Below, one piece after another: positions 14,504 through 22,499 of a stretch of DNA of 24,671 bases. This stretch comes from a virus. Position 1 is the stretch's first letter. Every line of letters starts with the position of its first letter. The stretch covers positions 1 through 24,671 of the IMG/VR virus record IMGVR_UViG_3300035633_000976, one strand, 5' to 3'. Made by a program: the position numbers and the translations under genes. Under the pieces are notes generated by a model. That model did not search any database and was not told the origin of the DNA. It was given only the letters and a program-made list of their open reading frames with translations.

Positions 14504-17500
14504 GTGGCAAGACGAAGAGTAATAAACAATGGTCAGAACCAGAATCTAATTGGTGGTAATTTTTTTAACGTTGCATCCGAAACAGTTTTCAATTTAGGCA
14601 CTTTCAAAGTTGAGACCAATCTAGCGGGAAGAAGAACCAGAAGGTATGGTAATGAATTAAGCAGTTTCGCTAGACCGATCACACTAGAAACTATTCAGTT
14701 AAACGATGAGGATTCTGATAGGGTTGAACTGATGAACAACAAGGTTGTGTTGAACCTTGATAGATCGGATATTAAAAACTTTGCACGGTTCGGTTCTGCT
14801 TCTGAAATATTTCGTGTATCTGTTCGGAACATTATTTCAACATATCCTGCAAGTCTTTATGCTGACCCACAAACTGATTTAGGTGGTAGCACCACTGTAT
14901 TTGATTATAGTTATAATCCACTTGACGATACTGCTCTATTTAAAATTCCATCAAGAGTACTTAGTAATGACTTCGGACTCATATTTGATCTTGGTAATCA
15001 AACCATACCTGATGAAAATGAACTTAAAAATCTAAACATATCATTCTCAAGATATGTTGTGTATCGCCCAAGCGATCCAACAGACAATTCACATAATTTG
15101 ATTGGGTTTACTGGCGACAGTCCCTCAAGACAGTTTATTACGGTTAGATGTCTAGGGAACCCGTTTGATGAACTTACTGGTACCACTGCGCTTGCTCAAG
15201 TTCATTTAAAACCTAATGTGCTTGACTATAATAGATTTTATACTGATCTAAATGACCTTGAGCAATTTCTCATATCAAATAGATTGGATGATAATACTGG
15301 ATATGTTGTCAAACTTAAAGGCCCAAGGATAAATCAACAAGGAGATGTTCGTTTCTCAGATGTCAGCTTTAAGTGGCCTACAACCGATGGATATAATCTT
15401 GATATTACGGGTGCTGGTTTTGATAGTTATTTAAATGGAATTTTAGGTATTGGAACTAGTTACGATGATATTAAAACTGATTTGGTGGCACGACTTCTTA
15501 CTCCATCATCCATTAAAGTATACGATGAAACAAATGAAGGTAAGATCACCAAGCTTTTAAGGATATACGGTCGTGAATTCGATGAGATTAAAAGATTCAT
15601 TGACTCGCTTGTTTACATCAATAGAACAACCTACGATAAAAAAGAGAATGTTCCTGATATTCTAGTTAAAAATCTAGCTAGGAGTTTTGGCTGGGATACT
15701 TTCAATTTAGTTGAAGAGACTGATCTAGTACAAGCATTTTTTTCGGATACAGAAGAACAAAGTGAGGATGTACTTCTTCCACCCGATATAGATATTGAGC
15801 TATGGAGAAGGATCATTATCAACACCAATTATTTCTGGAAATCAAAAGGTACTAGAGCAGCAATAAAGTCAATATTTCTTCTGATTGGTATTCCAGAACC
15901 TTTTATTAATATCACTGAATATGTTTATACTGTCGATGGGAGGATAAATCCAGACACAGTAACACTCGATCTTGCTGATTTACCTTCAGCAACGCTACCA
16001 TACAATAGCCAAGGCTTTCCAATAGCACCAGCAGAAACCAATGATTTTTTCTTTCAAATATCGGGTGATACTGATAGCGGTCAGGAGTACATTAATTTAT
16101 ATAGAAGATTAGGCTTCCAAGTAAATAGAACAGTCGATAACAAAAAGTCATGGCCACAAGCAGGCATCGTTGAGAGAATTGACGACACTACCCCTAACTA
16201 CTTCCAACAGGATAGTCAATTAATAATCAACACGAAAGAAATTGATATTACACTTGATCTGGCACGTGGAATCGAATATGATGTTTATTGTTATAATAAA
16301 GATGTTGATGAGCCTTTAACGTCATCGGCTGTAACACGACCATACATTTATGTTAATGTTCCTTTTGAGTATGGAGTGTCTGCAAATACATTTACTATTC
16401 CCGAAACACCACTATCTGGCAGTGCAATTCAGGTAAACTTTAACGGGATTACACTTACATCAGGAGGTACTGGTCAAGGAGATTATACTAGAGTAAATGA
16501 TACGACAGTACAATTAAACGATCAGGTTGCCCTTGAGCATTCAAATGGTGATAGAGATGAAATTACTTTAACCTATCTCCACGATAGACTTGATTCGGCA
16601 GCATTTCAAACAGTAAAATATATTGTAACAGCACCAGTGGTAAATGCCAATGGTACTGTTGTTGATTTAGGTGAAGAACCATTAGGGGATATACAATTAG
16701 TGGTGAATGGTGTTTCATTAACGAAAGGTACAACCTTATTCACAGGAGATTTTATTATCGATCCAAATGATCGCACTAAAATTATTATTCAAAATACCGA
16801 GCTTCAGTTATATCTGCAATCAAATCCTGTGGTACGTATTTGGTATATTGTTGACGATGGGGAAACCACAGTAAGAAAACAATCTGAAGCCTTTAGAGTG
16901 GATAGTTTTAACTCAAGCAAATTGTTTTTTGATCCACCGAATTATGTTTATACCATGAACTATACTGGCTTTGATGGAGAATCAATTAAAGTTACACTAA
17001 ATGGTATTACACTACAAAATGGAAGAGACTTTACGTTAAATCCAAACAATAAGAAACAGATTAAGTTTAAGACGAGTGTTAATATAAATTTTGGTGATGT
17101 GATCGGTGTTTACTATATCATTGGTACTGGCACCACACCACCACTTCTTCCACAGGATGATACTTTTCCACCAGTATCCGATTTAAGTTTCTTGGAGTAT
17201 TTGGAGCTTATTCAGCGAAGACTAATTAACGTGAGGAACAGAAAAGTTATTAGTAATTTCAATGGTGGATATTATCCAACAGTTCTTCAGTTATATGAAG
17301 AATATGTGAGAAGAAGCTTCCTACCGTCTTCTGATCCACTTGTTAGTAATGGATATACTTTTGAAAACTTATATCCATTCATTAATCAATATAACGCCTT
17401 TTTTACAAGATTCATTAATCAATTAATGCCTGCAACGATAATATTAAGAAAAGCTGGTATTATGATTAGAAACACCTCATTTACTAGGCAAAAGTTTATG

Positions 17501-18118
17501 TATAGACGAGGCGTAAATTTTGATCCTAATTTACAATACCTAGGTGATGATAGTGCAATATATAAAAAAGTTATTCCATCAGGTAGTTGTGAATGGACTG
17601 ATGATTTTGTTTGTGAATTTGTACCACCACCAACTACGACCACAACCACATTACCACCACCAACTACGACCACAACCACTACGTTGGCACCACCACCGAC
17701 AACTACGACCACTACGTTGGCACCAACCACAACTACAACCACAACGCAGGCACCGACAATTGGTCTGTTGTTACAACTTACACAAGACGGTGGGCCTACA
17801 GCAGAGTTTAGAGGTAATTTTTCAGGAACAATACTCAATGTGACAGGCCAAATTGATACTGCACTTGGAAGTAGAACATTCACAAGCTCTAGTGTGTCGA
17901 CCACTCTTACTAAGAACGACAATGGTGGTTTCATGGAATCAACTCTTTCGGCTACAATCAGGTATTTCCGTAATGGAATTAGTCAAGGAACTAGATTCTT
18001 AAATCCTAACGAATTTGTGAACGAAAGTTTCACTTTTACTGGTGTTGGTGCGAGTGATGTATTAAGTATTGAGATTGAAACAGAATTTGAATTACCACAG
18101 ATACCTGAACTCCGATAA
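14504..18118 (+). CDS. Large baseplate wedge/tail protein (gpI/gp7-like) with Ig-like repeats and poly-Thr linker
   Basis: The 1204-residue product begins at GTG 14504, just after the promoter, with no better start. Residues about 336-470 look like the phage P2 gpI family: IRxYGREFDEIKRFID, then FWKSKGTRAAIKSIFLLIG (about 443), where relatives have a KGT...A...L..LG motif. The length and place after gp25/gp6 also suit a T4 gp7-like wedge protein. Three tandem beta units (about 619-700, 700-785, 799-876) each carry a (V/F)NG(I/V)(T/S)LT/Q motif, like fibre Ig-like domains. A FLxYLELIQRRLINVRNR helical region and a Cys-containing segment follow. A poly-Thr/Pro linker at 1044-1081 leads to a C-terminal beta domain (about 1085-1200). 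That domain resembles the C-terminal part of the 203-aa protein at 21886. The last part is probably surface-exposed. Confidence 0.8.
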   Translation: MARRRVINNGQNQNLIGGNFFNVASETVFNLGTFKVETNLAGRRTRRYGNELSSFARPITLETIQLNDEDSDRVELMNNKVVLNLDRSDIKNFARFGSASEIFRVSVRNIISTYPASLYADPQTDLGGSTTVFDYSYNPLDDTALFKIPSRVLSNDFGLIFDLGNQTIPDENELKNLNISFSRYVVYRPSDPTDNSHNLIGFTGDSPSRQFITVRCLGNPFDELTGTTALAQVHLKPNVLDYNRFYTDLNDLEQFLISNRLDDNTGYVVKLKGPRINQQGDVRFSDVSFKWPTTDGYNLDITGAGFDSYLNGILGIGTSYDDIKTDLVARLLTPSSIKVYDETNEGKITKLLRIYGREFDEIKRFIDSLVYINRTTYDKKENVPDILVKNLARSFGWDTFNLVEETDLVQAFFSDTEEQSEDVLLPPDIDIELWRRIIINTNYFWKSKGTRAAIKSIFLLIGIPEPFINITEYVYTVDGRINPDTVTLDLADLPSATLPYNSQGFPIAPAETNDFFFQISGDTDSGQEYINLYRRLGFQVNRTVDNKKSWPQAGIVERIDDTTPNYFQQDSQLIINTKEIDITLDLARGIEYDVYCYNKDVDEPLTSSAVTRPYIYVNVPFEYGVSANTFTIPETPLSGSAIQVNFNGITLTSGGTGQGDYTRVNDTTVQLNDQVALEHSNGDRDEITLTYLHDRLDSAAFQTVKYIVTAPVVNANGTVVDLGEEPLGDIQLVVNGVSLTKGTTLFTGDFIIDPNDRTKIIIQNTELQLYLQSNPVVRIWYIVDDGETTVRKQSEAFRVDSFNSSKLFFDPPNYVYTMNYTGFDGESIKVTLNGITLQNGRDFTLNPNNKKQIKFKTSVNINFGDVIGVYYIIGTGTTPPLLPQDDTFPPVSDLSFLEYLELIQRRLINVRNRKVISNFNGGYYPTVLQLYEEYVRRSFLPSSDPLVSNGYTFENLYPFINQYNAFFTRFINQLMPATIILRKAGIMIRNTSFTRQKFMYRRGVNFDPNLQYLGDDSAIYKKVIPSGSCEWTDDFVCEFVPPPTTTTTTLPPPTTTTTTTLAPPPTTTTTTLAPTTTTTTTQAPTIGLLLQLTQDGGPTAEFRGNFSGTILNVTGQIDTALGSRTFTSSSVSTTLTKNDNGGFMESTLSATIRYFRNGISQGTRFLNPNEFVNESFTFTGVGASDVLSIEIETEFELPQIPELR
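17633..17746 (+). repeat. Poly-threonine linker DNA tract 1
   Basis: Encodes residues 1044-1081 of the 1204-aa protein: Thr runs of 6-7 broken by LPPP, LAPPP and LAP. The codons vary (ACT/ACC/ACA/ACG), so selection acts on the peptide. The repeated ACTACGACC and TTGGCACCA blocks still leave DNA-level repetition. Confidence 0.9.
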
Positions 18119-18121
18119 AAT

Positions 18122-19045
18122 ATGAAGTACTTAATATCAACATCAGATACAAAATATTTTCAGTGGCAATTGATTGTTCAACACCACAATTTTTTAAAAA
18201 ATAATATCCATAAGGATATGATTTTAGTTTACTCTTTTGATCAAAAATCATCAAAAGAATTTGAACGGTTATGTCGGGCGTTAAGAATAAAAGCTTATGG
18301 ATATCTAGATGATAGAAAAGAGTGGGGATATACCCCATCAAAAAGATCATACATTTTATCAAAACTTTTCAATGATCTTCCAGAGCTTGAAAACGAAACA
18401 ATATTTTTCACCGATCCAGATGTTCTTTTTAATAAAAAACCAGATTTTTCAAAATTTGATGATGACGATATTTGGTATTTGAGTGATACTCGTTCGTATC
18501 TGGATTCAAAATATATTAAAAGTAAAAGTGAAGAGCTTTTTATTAAAATGTGTGAGATTGCTGATATCGATCCACAATTAGTAATCGATAATGATAATAA
18601 TGCTGGGGGTGCTCAATACATCATGAAAAACCTGAATGCAGAGTATTGGTTAGAAGTAGCACATGTTGCTGAAAAGCTTTACAAATTCATGAAAAGTACC
18701 GAGAGTAAGTATAATCCTGAACACCCGATACAATCATGGACAGCAGATATGTGGGCATTAATATGGGTTGCATGGAAAATGGGATATCAAACAAAAATTC
18801 CAAAAGAAATGAATTTTTCTTGGGCAACAGATTCAATAGATAAAGTAGAGAGTGAGGGTATTTATCATAACGCAGGGGTGTTCGATCAGAAAGATTTATT
18901 TCATAAGGGACATTATTCTGGTAAATATCCGTTTGGCGATGATTTATCATTTGTGAACGATAAAAAAGGTAGCATTTATTATGCAAGAGAGATTGCGGAC
19001 ACAAGTAAAAAATATAAAGAAATTTTAGAATATATAAATGGCTAA
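18122..19045 (+). CDS. GT-A-like glycosyltransferase between two poly-Thr tail genes
   Basis: The 307-residue product has a DxD-type site in IFFTDPDVLF (Asp98-Pro-Asp100), then NNAGGAQYIM (about 159-168), SWTADMWALIWVAWKMG (about 205-221), and IYHNAG (about 247-252). These resemble the acceptor/donor-site order of GT-A enzymes. The DPD site with a downstream GGAQYI and HNAG remind me of peptide-O-glycosyltransferases of the plant HPAT/SGT type. I treat that as a distant likeness only. It starts 3 nt after the poly-Thr wedge gene and its end overlaps the start of a poly-Thr propeller gene by 8 nt, so all three are co-translated. Glycosylation of the Thr linkers is a natural hypothesis; other acceptors are possible. 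Confidence 0.75.
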   Translation: MKYLISTSDTKYFQWQLIVQHHNFLKNNIHKDMILVYSFDQKSSKEFERLCRALRIKAYGYLDDRKEWGYTPSKRSYILSKLFNDLPELENETIFFTDPDVLFNKKPDFSKFDDDDIWYLSDTRSYLDSKYIKSKSEELFIKMCEIADIDPQLVIDNDNNAGGAQYIMKNLNAEYWLEVAHVAEKLYKFMKSTESKYNPEHPIQSWTADMWALIWVAWKMGYQTKIPKEMNFSWATDSIDKVESEGIYHNAGVFDQKDLFHKGHYSGKYPFGDDLSFVNDKKGSIYYAREIADTSKKYKEILEYING

Positions 19046-20510
19046 TAGTAGACGATATTTAATGAATTGCACATTTACTGTCCCTAGTGGGGTTACAACA
19101 GTAACAATTACCAATCAGTATGATTTAACTACAGCCTTTTCAGGGACTAGTTTATTCGGTGGTAATTCAGGTGAGACATTTACTTATAGTGCAATTACTT
19201 TAACGGGTCTTACATTTTTGTCAAATGCTGAATATGAAGATCGAGCTAGAGATTTTATATCATATGTTCATGGGTTAACCGCAAACACTCTTAATTATTC
19301 AATATCAGATTTAAACAACTTACTTAATCAGGCCGAGCAAGATGATCCAATTAATTGTCCTGATCCGACTACCACAACATTAGCACCAACCACAACATTA
19401 GCACCAACAGCAACTACTACCACAACCACCACTACCACAACCACTACAATACCACCAGATACTCTTATTGCTGTTGGCGGTGCAGTCCTTGCTGGGGATG
19501 ATAGTGCATTTATTTTAAGGTCTACTGATAGTGGTATTAGTTGGGGTTCAACAACAATAACAGGTGATCCTGATAATCTTCGTTCAGTTAGAATGAGAGA
19601 CAGTTCTTTTGGTATTGCTGCTGGTGGCGTTGGGTCTGCTTTCGCAACAACTAATGGTGGTATTAGTTGGGTTCAATATGGTTCAGATGGAACGACTGGT
19701 ACTGTTCCAACTGGTGGGGGAGTATTTCCAAACAGTGATCAAAATGTTGATTTTTCAAGAGTATCTAATTTTGAAGGGAATACTGTGGTTATTGTTAGTG
19801 ATGGAGGTACTGGTGGTGGTGCTAATACAGAGAGACAACCTAGATATTCAAATGATAACGGGAACCAATTTGCAATAACAATGGGTGGCGGCAATCAAGG
19901 TAGACACGCATATAGAGATGTTGTTGTACTTGATTCAAATACTGTTGTTGCTGTTGGAGTTGGGTCTGGACAAAATGCTGATTCCATTGAAAAATCAACT
20001 AATGGTGGGCAATCATTTACTGGAATTATAAATAATGGGCCAGACTTTAATGCCTTAGCATTTAGAACCAATAATGTTGGTTATGCTGCTGGTCTTAATG
20101 GATTGTATTATGTTACCAGTACTAGTGGTGACTCATGGACAGATCAATCTGGAGCACTTCCAACTATAGATAGCAATGATCCAGACATCTATCGAATTCA
20201 ATTTGTAGATAGTAATGTTGGTTTCATGCTTGCTCATGAAGATAGTGTCAGTGGTACAACAGCAGTAATTGCAACTAATAATGGAGGTATCACATGGACA
20301 CTAATTAATCCTGCTGGTATCACAGCAGTTAGACCACCTAATGGTATACTTCCTTCTGATATGGTGTGGAAAGATGATCAGGTTGGTTACATATCATTCT
20401 TGGACGGTGATGTAATTCAAACACAAGATGGTGGTGTTACATGGATATTAAGAGGAAATGTTGGATTATCTGGTACTGATGAGCTTAGAAGTATTGCGAT
20501 AGTTCCATAA
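19038..20510 (+). CDS. Tail adhesin: N-terminal domain, poly-Thr linker, seven-repeat YCF48/BNR-type beta-propeller
   Basis: The 490-residue product has a beta-rich N-terminal domain (1-105). A Thr-rich linker follows (111-137). The rest is a beta-propeller with seven BNR/YCF48-type motifs: RSTDSGISW, TTNGGISW, YSNDNGNQF, STNGGQSF, TSTSGDSW, TNNGGITW and TQDGGVTW. Seven copies fit a seven-bladed propeller. YCF48-type propellers and sialidase BNR repeats often bind sugars or proteins; in a phage tail gene this suggests a receptor-binding or adhesin head held on a flexible stalk. No sialidase catalytic Arg triad was checked. ATG 19038 lies inside the glycosyltransferase gene end. A promoter element follows its stop. 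Confidence 0.8.
   Translation: MANSRRYLMNCTFTVPSGVTTVTITNQYDLTTAFSGTSLFGGNSGETFTYSAITLTGLTFLSNAEYEDRARDFISYVHGLTANTLNYSISDLNNLLNQAEQDDPINCPDPTTTTLAPTTTLAPTATTTTTTTTTTTTIPPDTLIAVGGAVLAGDDSAFILRSTDSGISWGSTTITGDPDNLRSVRMRDSSFGIAAGGVGSAFATTNGGISWVQYGSDGTTGTVPTGGGVFPNSDQNVDFSRVSNFEGNTVVIVSDGGTGGGANTERQPRYSNDNGNQFAITMGGGNQGRHAYRDVVVLDSNTVVAVGVGSGQNADSIEKSTNGGQSFTGIINNGPDFNALAFRTNNVGYAAGLNGLYYVTSTSGDSWTDQSGALPTIDSNDPDIYRIQFVDSNVGFMLAHEDSVSGTTAVIATNNGGITWTLINPAGITAVRPPNGILPSDMVWKDDQVGYISFLDGDVIQTQDGGVTWILRGNVGLSGTDELRSIAIVP
19368..19448 (+). repeat. Poly-threonine linker DNA tract 2
   Basis: Encodes residues 111-137 of the first propeller protein: short Thr runs broken by LAP, then a 12-residue Thr run. 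ACN codons are mixed, with an ACTACCACAACC-like repeat. Confidence 0.9.
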
Positions 20511-20516
20511 CCTTCA

Positions 20517-20532
20517 GTATTTATATAAAATT
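20517..20532 (+). promoter_or_regulatory. Strong late promoter candidate GTATTTATATAAAATT
   Basis: Identical over 16 nt to the copy before gp25. It lies between the propeller stop and ATG 20540, with 14 nt from the core to the start. Confidence 0.7.
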
Positions 20533-20539
20533 TTACAAT

Positions 20540-21880
20540 ATGGGATTCATAATAGATCAAACAATAGTAAACATTAAACTAACTGACCTTGGTAGGCAAT
20601 TACTTTCTCAGGGTAATTTAAGTTTTGATCTATTCGCAGTTGGTGACAGTGAAATTGATTATGAACATTATTCAGAAATTAATTTTGATGCCTCTAATGC
20701 GAGAATTTTAAGACCGAAAGATGCTGCACCTGAAATACTTTCATTCATAACTAGAGAGGGTGTTAATTCGATTAATAGTGGCGAAACATTTAATCAGTTA
20801 GGTGCTGTGGTATCAAATACTTCAGATATAACTAATACTGCTCCTGTTCGTGGTTTCTTTACTTCTGGGACTACTAAATCCATTATTAGTGAAGCCAATA
20901 TCGCTAAACAGCCTGATGTGGCAATACAATTGTCGGGAGTGACGGGAGGAACCCTAGTTACACTCCAACAATCTATTACCTATGGCTCTAACCCAACCGA
21001 ACCAGTTGTTGGTGATTATTTTGTTGTACGTTGGGGTAATCCTGATTTAACTAACACTTTAGGTTTTGACGTTGATCAGCCAATACCTTACATATGGTAT
21101 AAAATTCAAGAAATTTTATCAGGCACACTTGCAGGAAATAACTTAGTGGTTAGAGTGGATAAACCAACTCCGAACTATAGTGGATATACTGGCAATGCTT
21201 TAGCTGGTGCTGTGGTCTACCCTAATAGCAATGGTAGACAAGTTTCTGGGGATTCTATACAAAATTATTACGGAGCACCATTTATAACTGACTTTGTTTC
21301 TGAAGCAATATTAGCATTTATACAAAATTGTGACACACCAACAATAGATGTACCAATATGGAACATGCATATTGTTTTTAGAAAAGATGTAGAAGGGATT
21401 GGTGTGTCTGGCAGAACCAAGGGACAATATTTCTCAACTGAATACAGTGGTTTTATACAATATATTCAAAATCAAGTACCAACTATCGAAAGATTAGGGT
21501 TGATACACTACACCAATAATTCACCAAGTAATAATTATGGTGAAGGGTTTGTTCCAGATACCGTTGTGGTTGAACTTCCAACTATAATGGATTATCGTAA
21601 CTCTAATAAACAAATTGGTATGACTTTAACAGCAGCTAGTCTACCGTTAACACTTACAGGTCTTTCAACTACATATCAAGACCTTGCCGATCAATTCGGT
21701 AACATTGTTGGTAAAGTTTTTCTTGATTTAAAAATGATTGTGATTGAAGATCAGGAATTACTATATGCATTAAGCTATAAATCGAATAGAAATTGGACGC
21801 TACCACCAGTTAGTGCAGGATTCAATATCACCAATTGTCCTGAAAGTGATGTGAATGTGATAGCGACTGTAGTACCATAA
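20540..21880 (+). CDS. Virion structural protein with N-terminal LTDLGRQLL motif (446 aa)
   Basis: The N-terminal part reads IVNIKLTDLGRQLLSQGNLS followed by FDLFAVGDSEIDYEHY, a sequence style I recall from structural proteins of large contractile-tailed phages. The rest is beta-rich with no enzyme motif or signal. The C-terminal 90 residues (from about 350) have a pattern similar to the C-terminal part of the 23914 gene, which I read as a related family. It is preceded by a strong promoter element and followed after 5 nt by the 203-aa gene. It is probably a tail or fibre attachment protein. Confidence 0.75.
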   Translation: MGFIIDQTIVNIKLTDLGRQLLSQGNLSFDLFAVGDSEIDYEHYSEINFDASNARILRPKDAAPEILSFITREGVNSINSGETFNQLGAVVSNTSDITNTAPVRGFFTSGTTKSIISEANIAKQPDVAIQLSGVTGGTLVTLQQSITYGSNPTEPVVGDYFVVRWGNPDLTNTLGFDVDQPIPYIWYKIQEILSGTLAGNNLVVRVDKPTPNYSGYTGNALAGAVVYPNSNGRQVSGDSIQNYYGAPFITDFVSEAILAFIQNCDTPTIDVPIWNMHIVFRKDVEGIGVSGRTKGQYFSTEYSGFIQYIQNQVPTIERLGLIHYTNNSPSNNYGEGFVPDTVVVELPTIMDYRNSNKQIGMTLTAASLPLTLTGLSTTYQDLADQFGNIVGKVFLDLKMIVIEDQELLYALSYKSNRNWTLPPVSAGFNITNCPESDVNVIATVVP

Positions 21881-21885
21881 CACCA

Positions 21886-22497
21886 ATGGCAATTGTTAAT
21901 TATACAATAACAGGAATGTATCCACCATTTACTATCTTTCTTAAAGAAGGAAGTGTTACTGGAAATACCGTTTCAAGTGCTTTTGTACAAGAATCTGATG
22001 TAGAAGAATCGTTTCCTGATGAGGTTTTTGATGGGACATACTTTATAGAAGTTTATGACTCTCAAGGAGGTGTTGATATTGAAGGGATTGTTGTCACGGG
22101 TAGCCCCGTGCCAAGTGCTACAGCGCAAATTAATTTAACTGTTAATACTATACCAAGTGATAATGAGTCATCAACTAATGTTACCGTTGCATTTCAAGAT
22201 GTGTTAACAGGGGATACGCAAGTTTCCAGAGGAGGTTCTAGTGATTTTTCATCGACCTTTATTATTAATAATACTGAAAATATAGAAGTTTTTTTGTCGG
22301 GAACCATTAATCAACCTTCTGACATAAATGTTGCTGCATATGAAATAAGATACATAAAAAATGGTATCCTACAACAAACCGAAACGGGTGGCGGTGGTGT
22401 GACAACAGGATTTAGTGCTGATGAGATTTTTACAGTGAATGATCTTGTGAGTGGTGATACGGCAAGAATCGAAATTGTAGTTGATTACGAAAGTTAA
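21886..22497 (+). CDS. Two-domain virion protein sharing both domains with other tail proteins (203 aa)
   Basis: The N-terminal 70 residues (VNYTITGMYPPFTIFLKEG ... YFIEVYDSQGG) align well with the N-terminal domain of the next protein (IQYTVSGSFAPFGVELREG ... YVVVVYDSVGG). The C-terminal ~110 residues (IRYIKNGILQQ ... ARIEIVVDYE) resemble the domain after the poly-Thr linker of the 1204-aa protein (IRYFRNGISQG ... LSIEIETEFE). It is therefore a linkerless fusion of two modules used elsewhere. It lies 2 nt before the next gene and is probably a tail decoration or fibre tip. Confidence 0.72.
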   Translation: MAIVNYTITGMYPPFTIFLKEGSVTGNTVSSAFVQESDVEESFPDEVFDGTYFIEVYDSQGGVDIEGIVVTGSPVPSATAQINLTVNTIPSDNESSTNVTVAFQDVLTGDTQVSRGGSSDFSSTFIINNTENIEVFLSGTINQPSDINVAAYEIRYIKNGILQQTETGGGGVTTGFSADEIFTVNDLVSGDTARIEIVVDYES

Positions 22498-22499
22498 TT

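Noticed and set aside
17544-17843. 99-aa + strand frame rich in His, Gln, Arg and Pro
   Set aside because: It is the +1 reading of the poly-Thr tract within the large wedge gene, with no start context of its own.
17419-17934. 171-aa antisense frame with long valine runs
   Set aside because: The valine runs are the reverse complement of the poly-Thr tract of the 1204-aa protein; it is a shadow frame.
19609-19878. 89-aa + frame rich in Leu and Val
   Set aside because: It lies wholly within the propeller gene in another frame; composition reflects Gly/Gly codons read out of frame.
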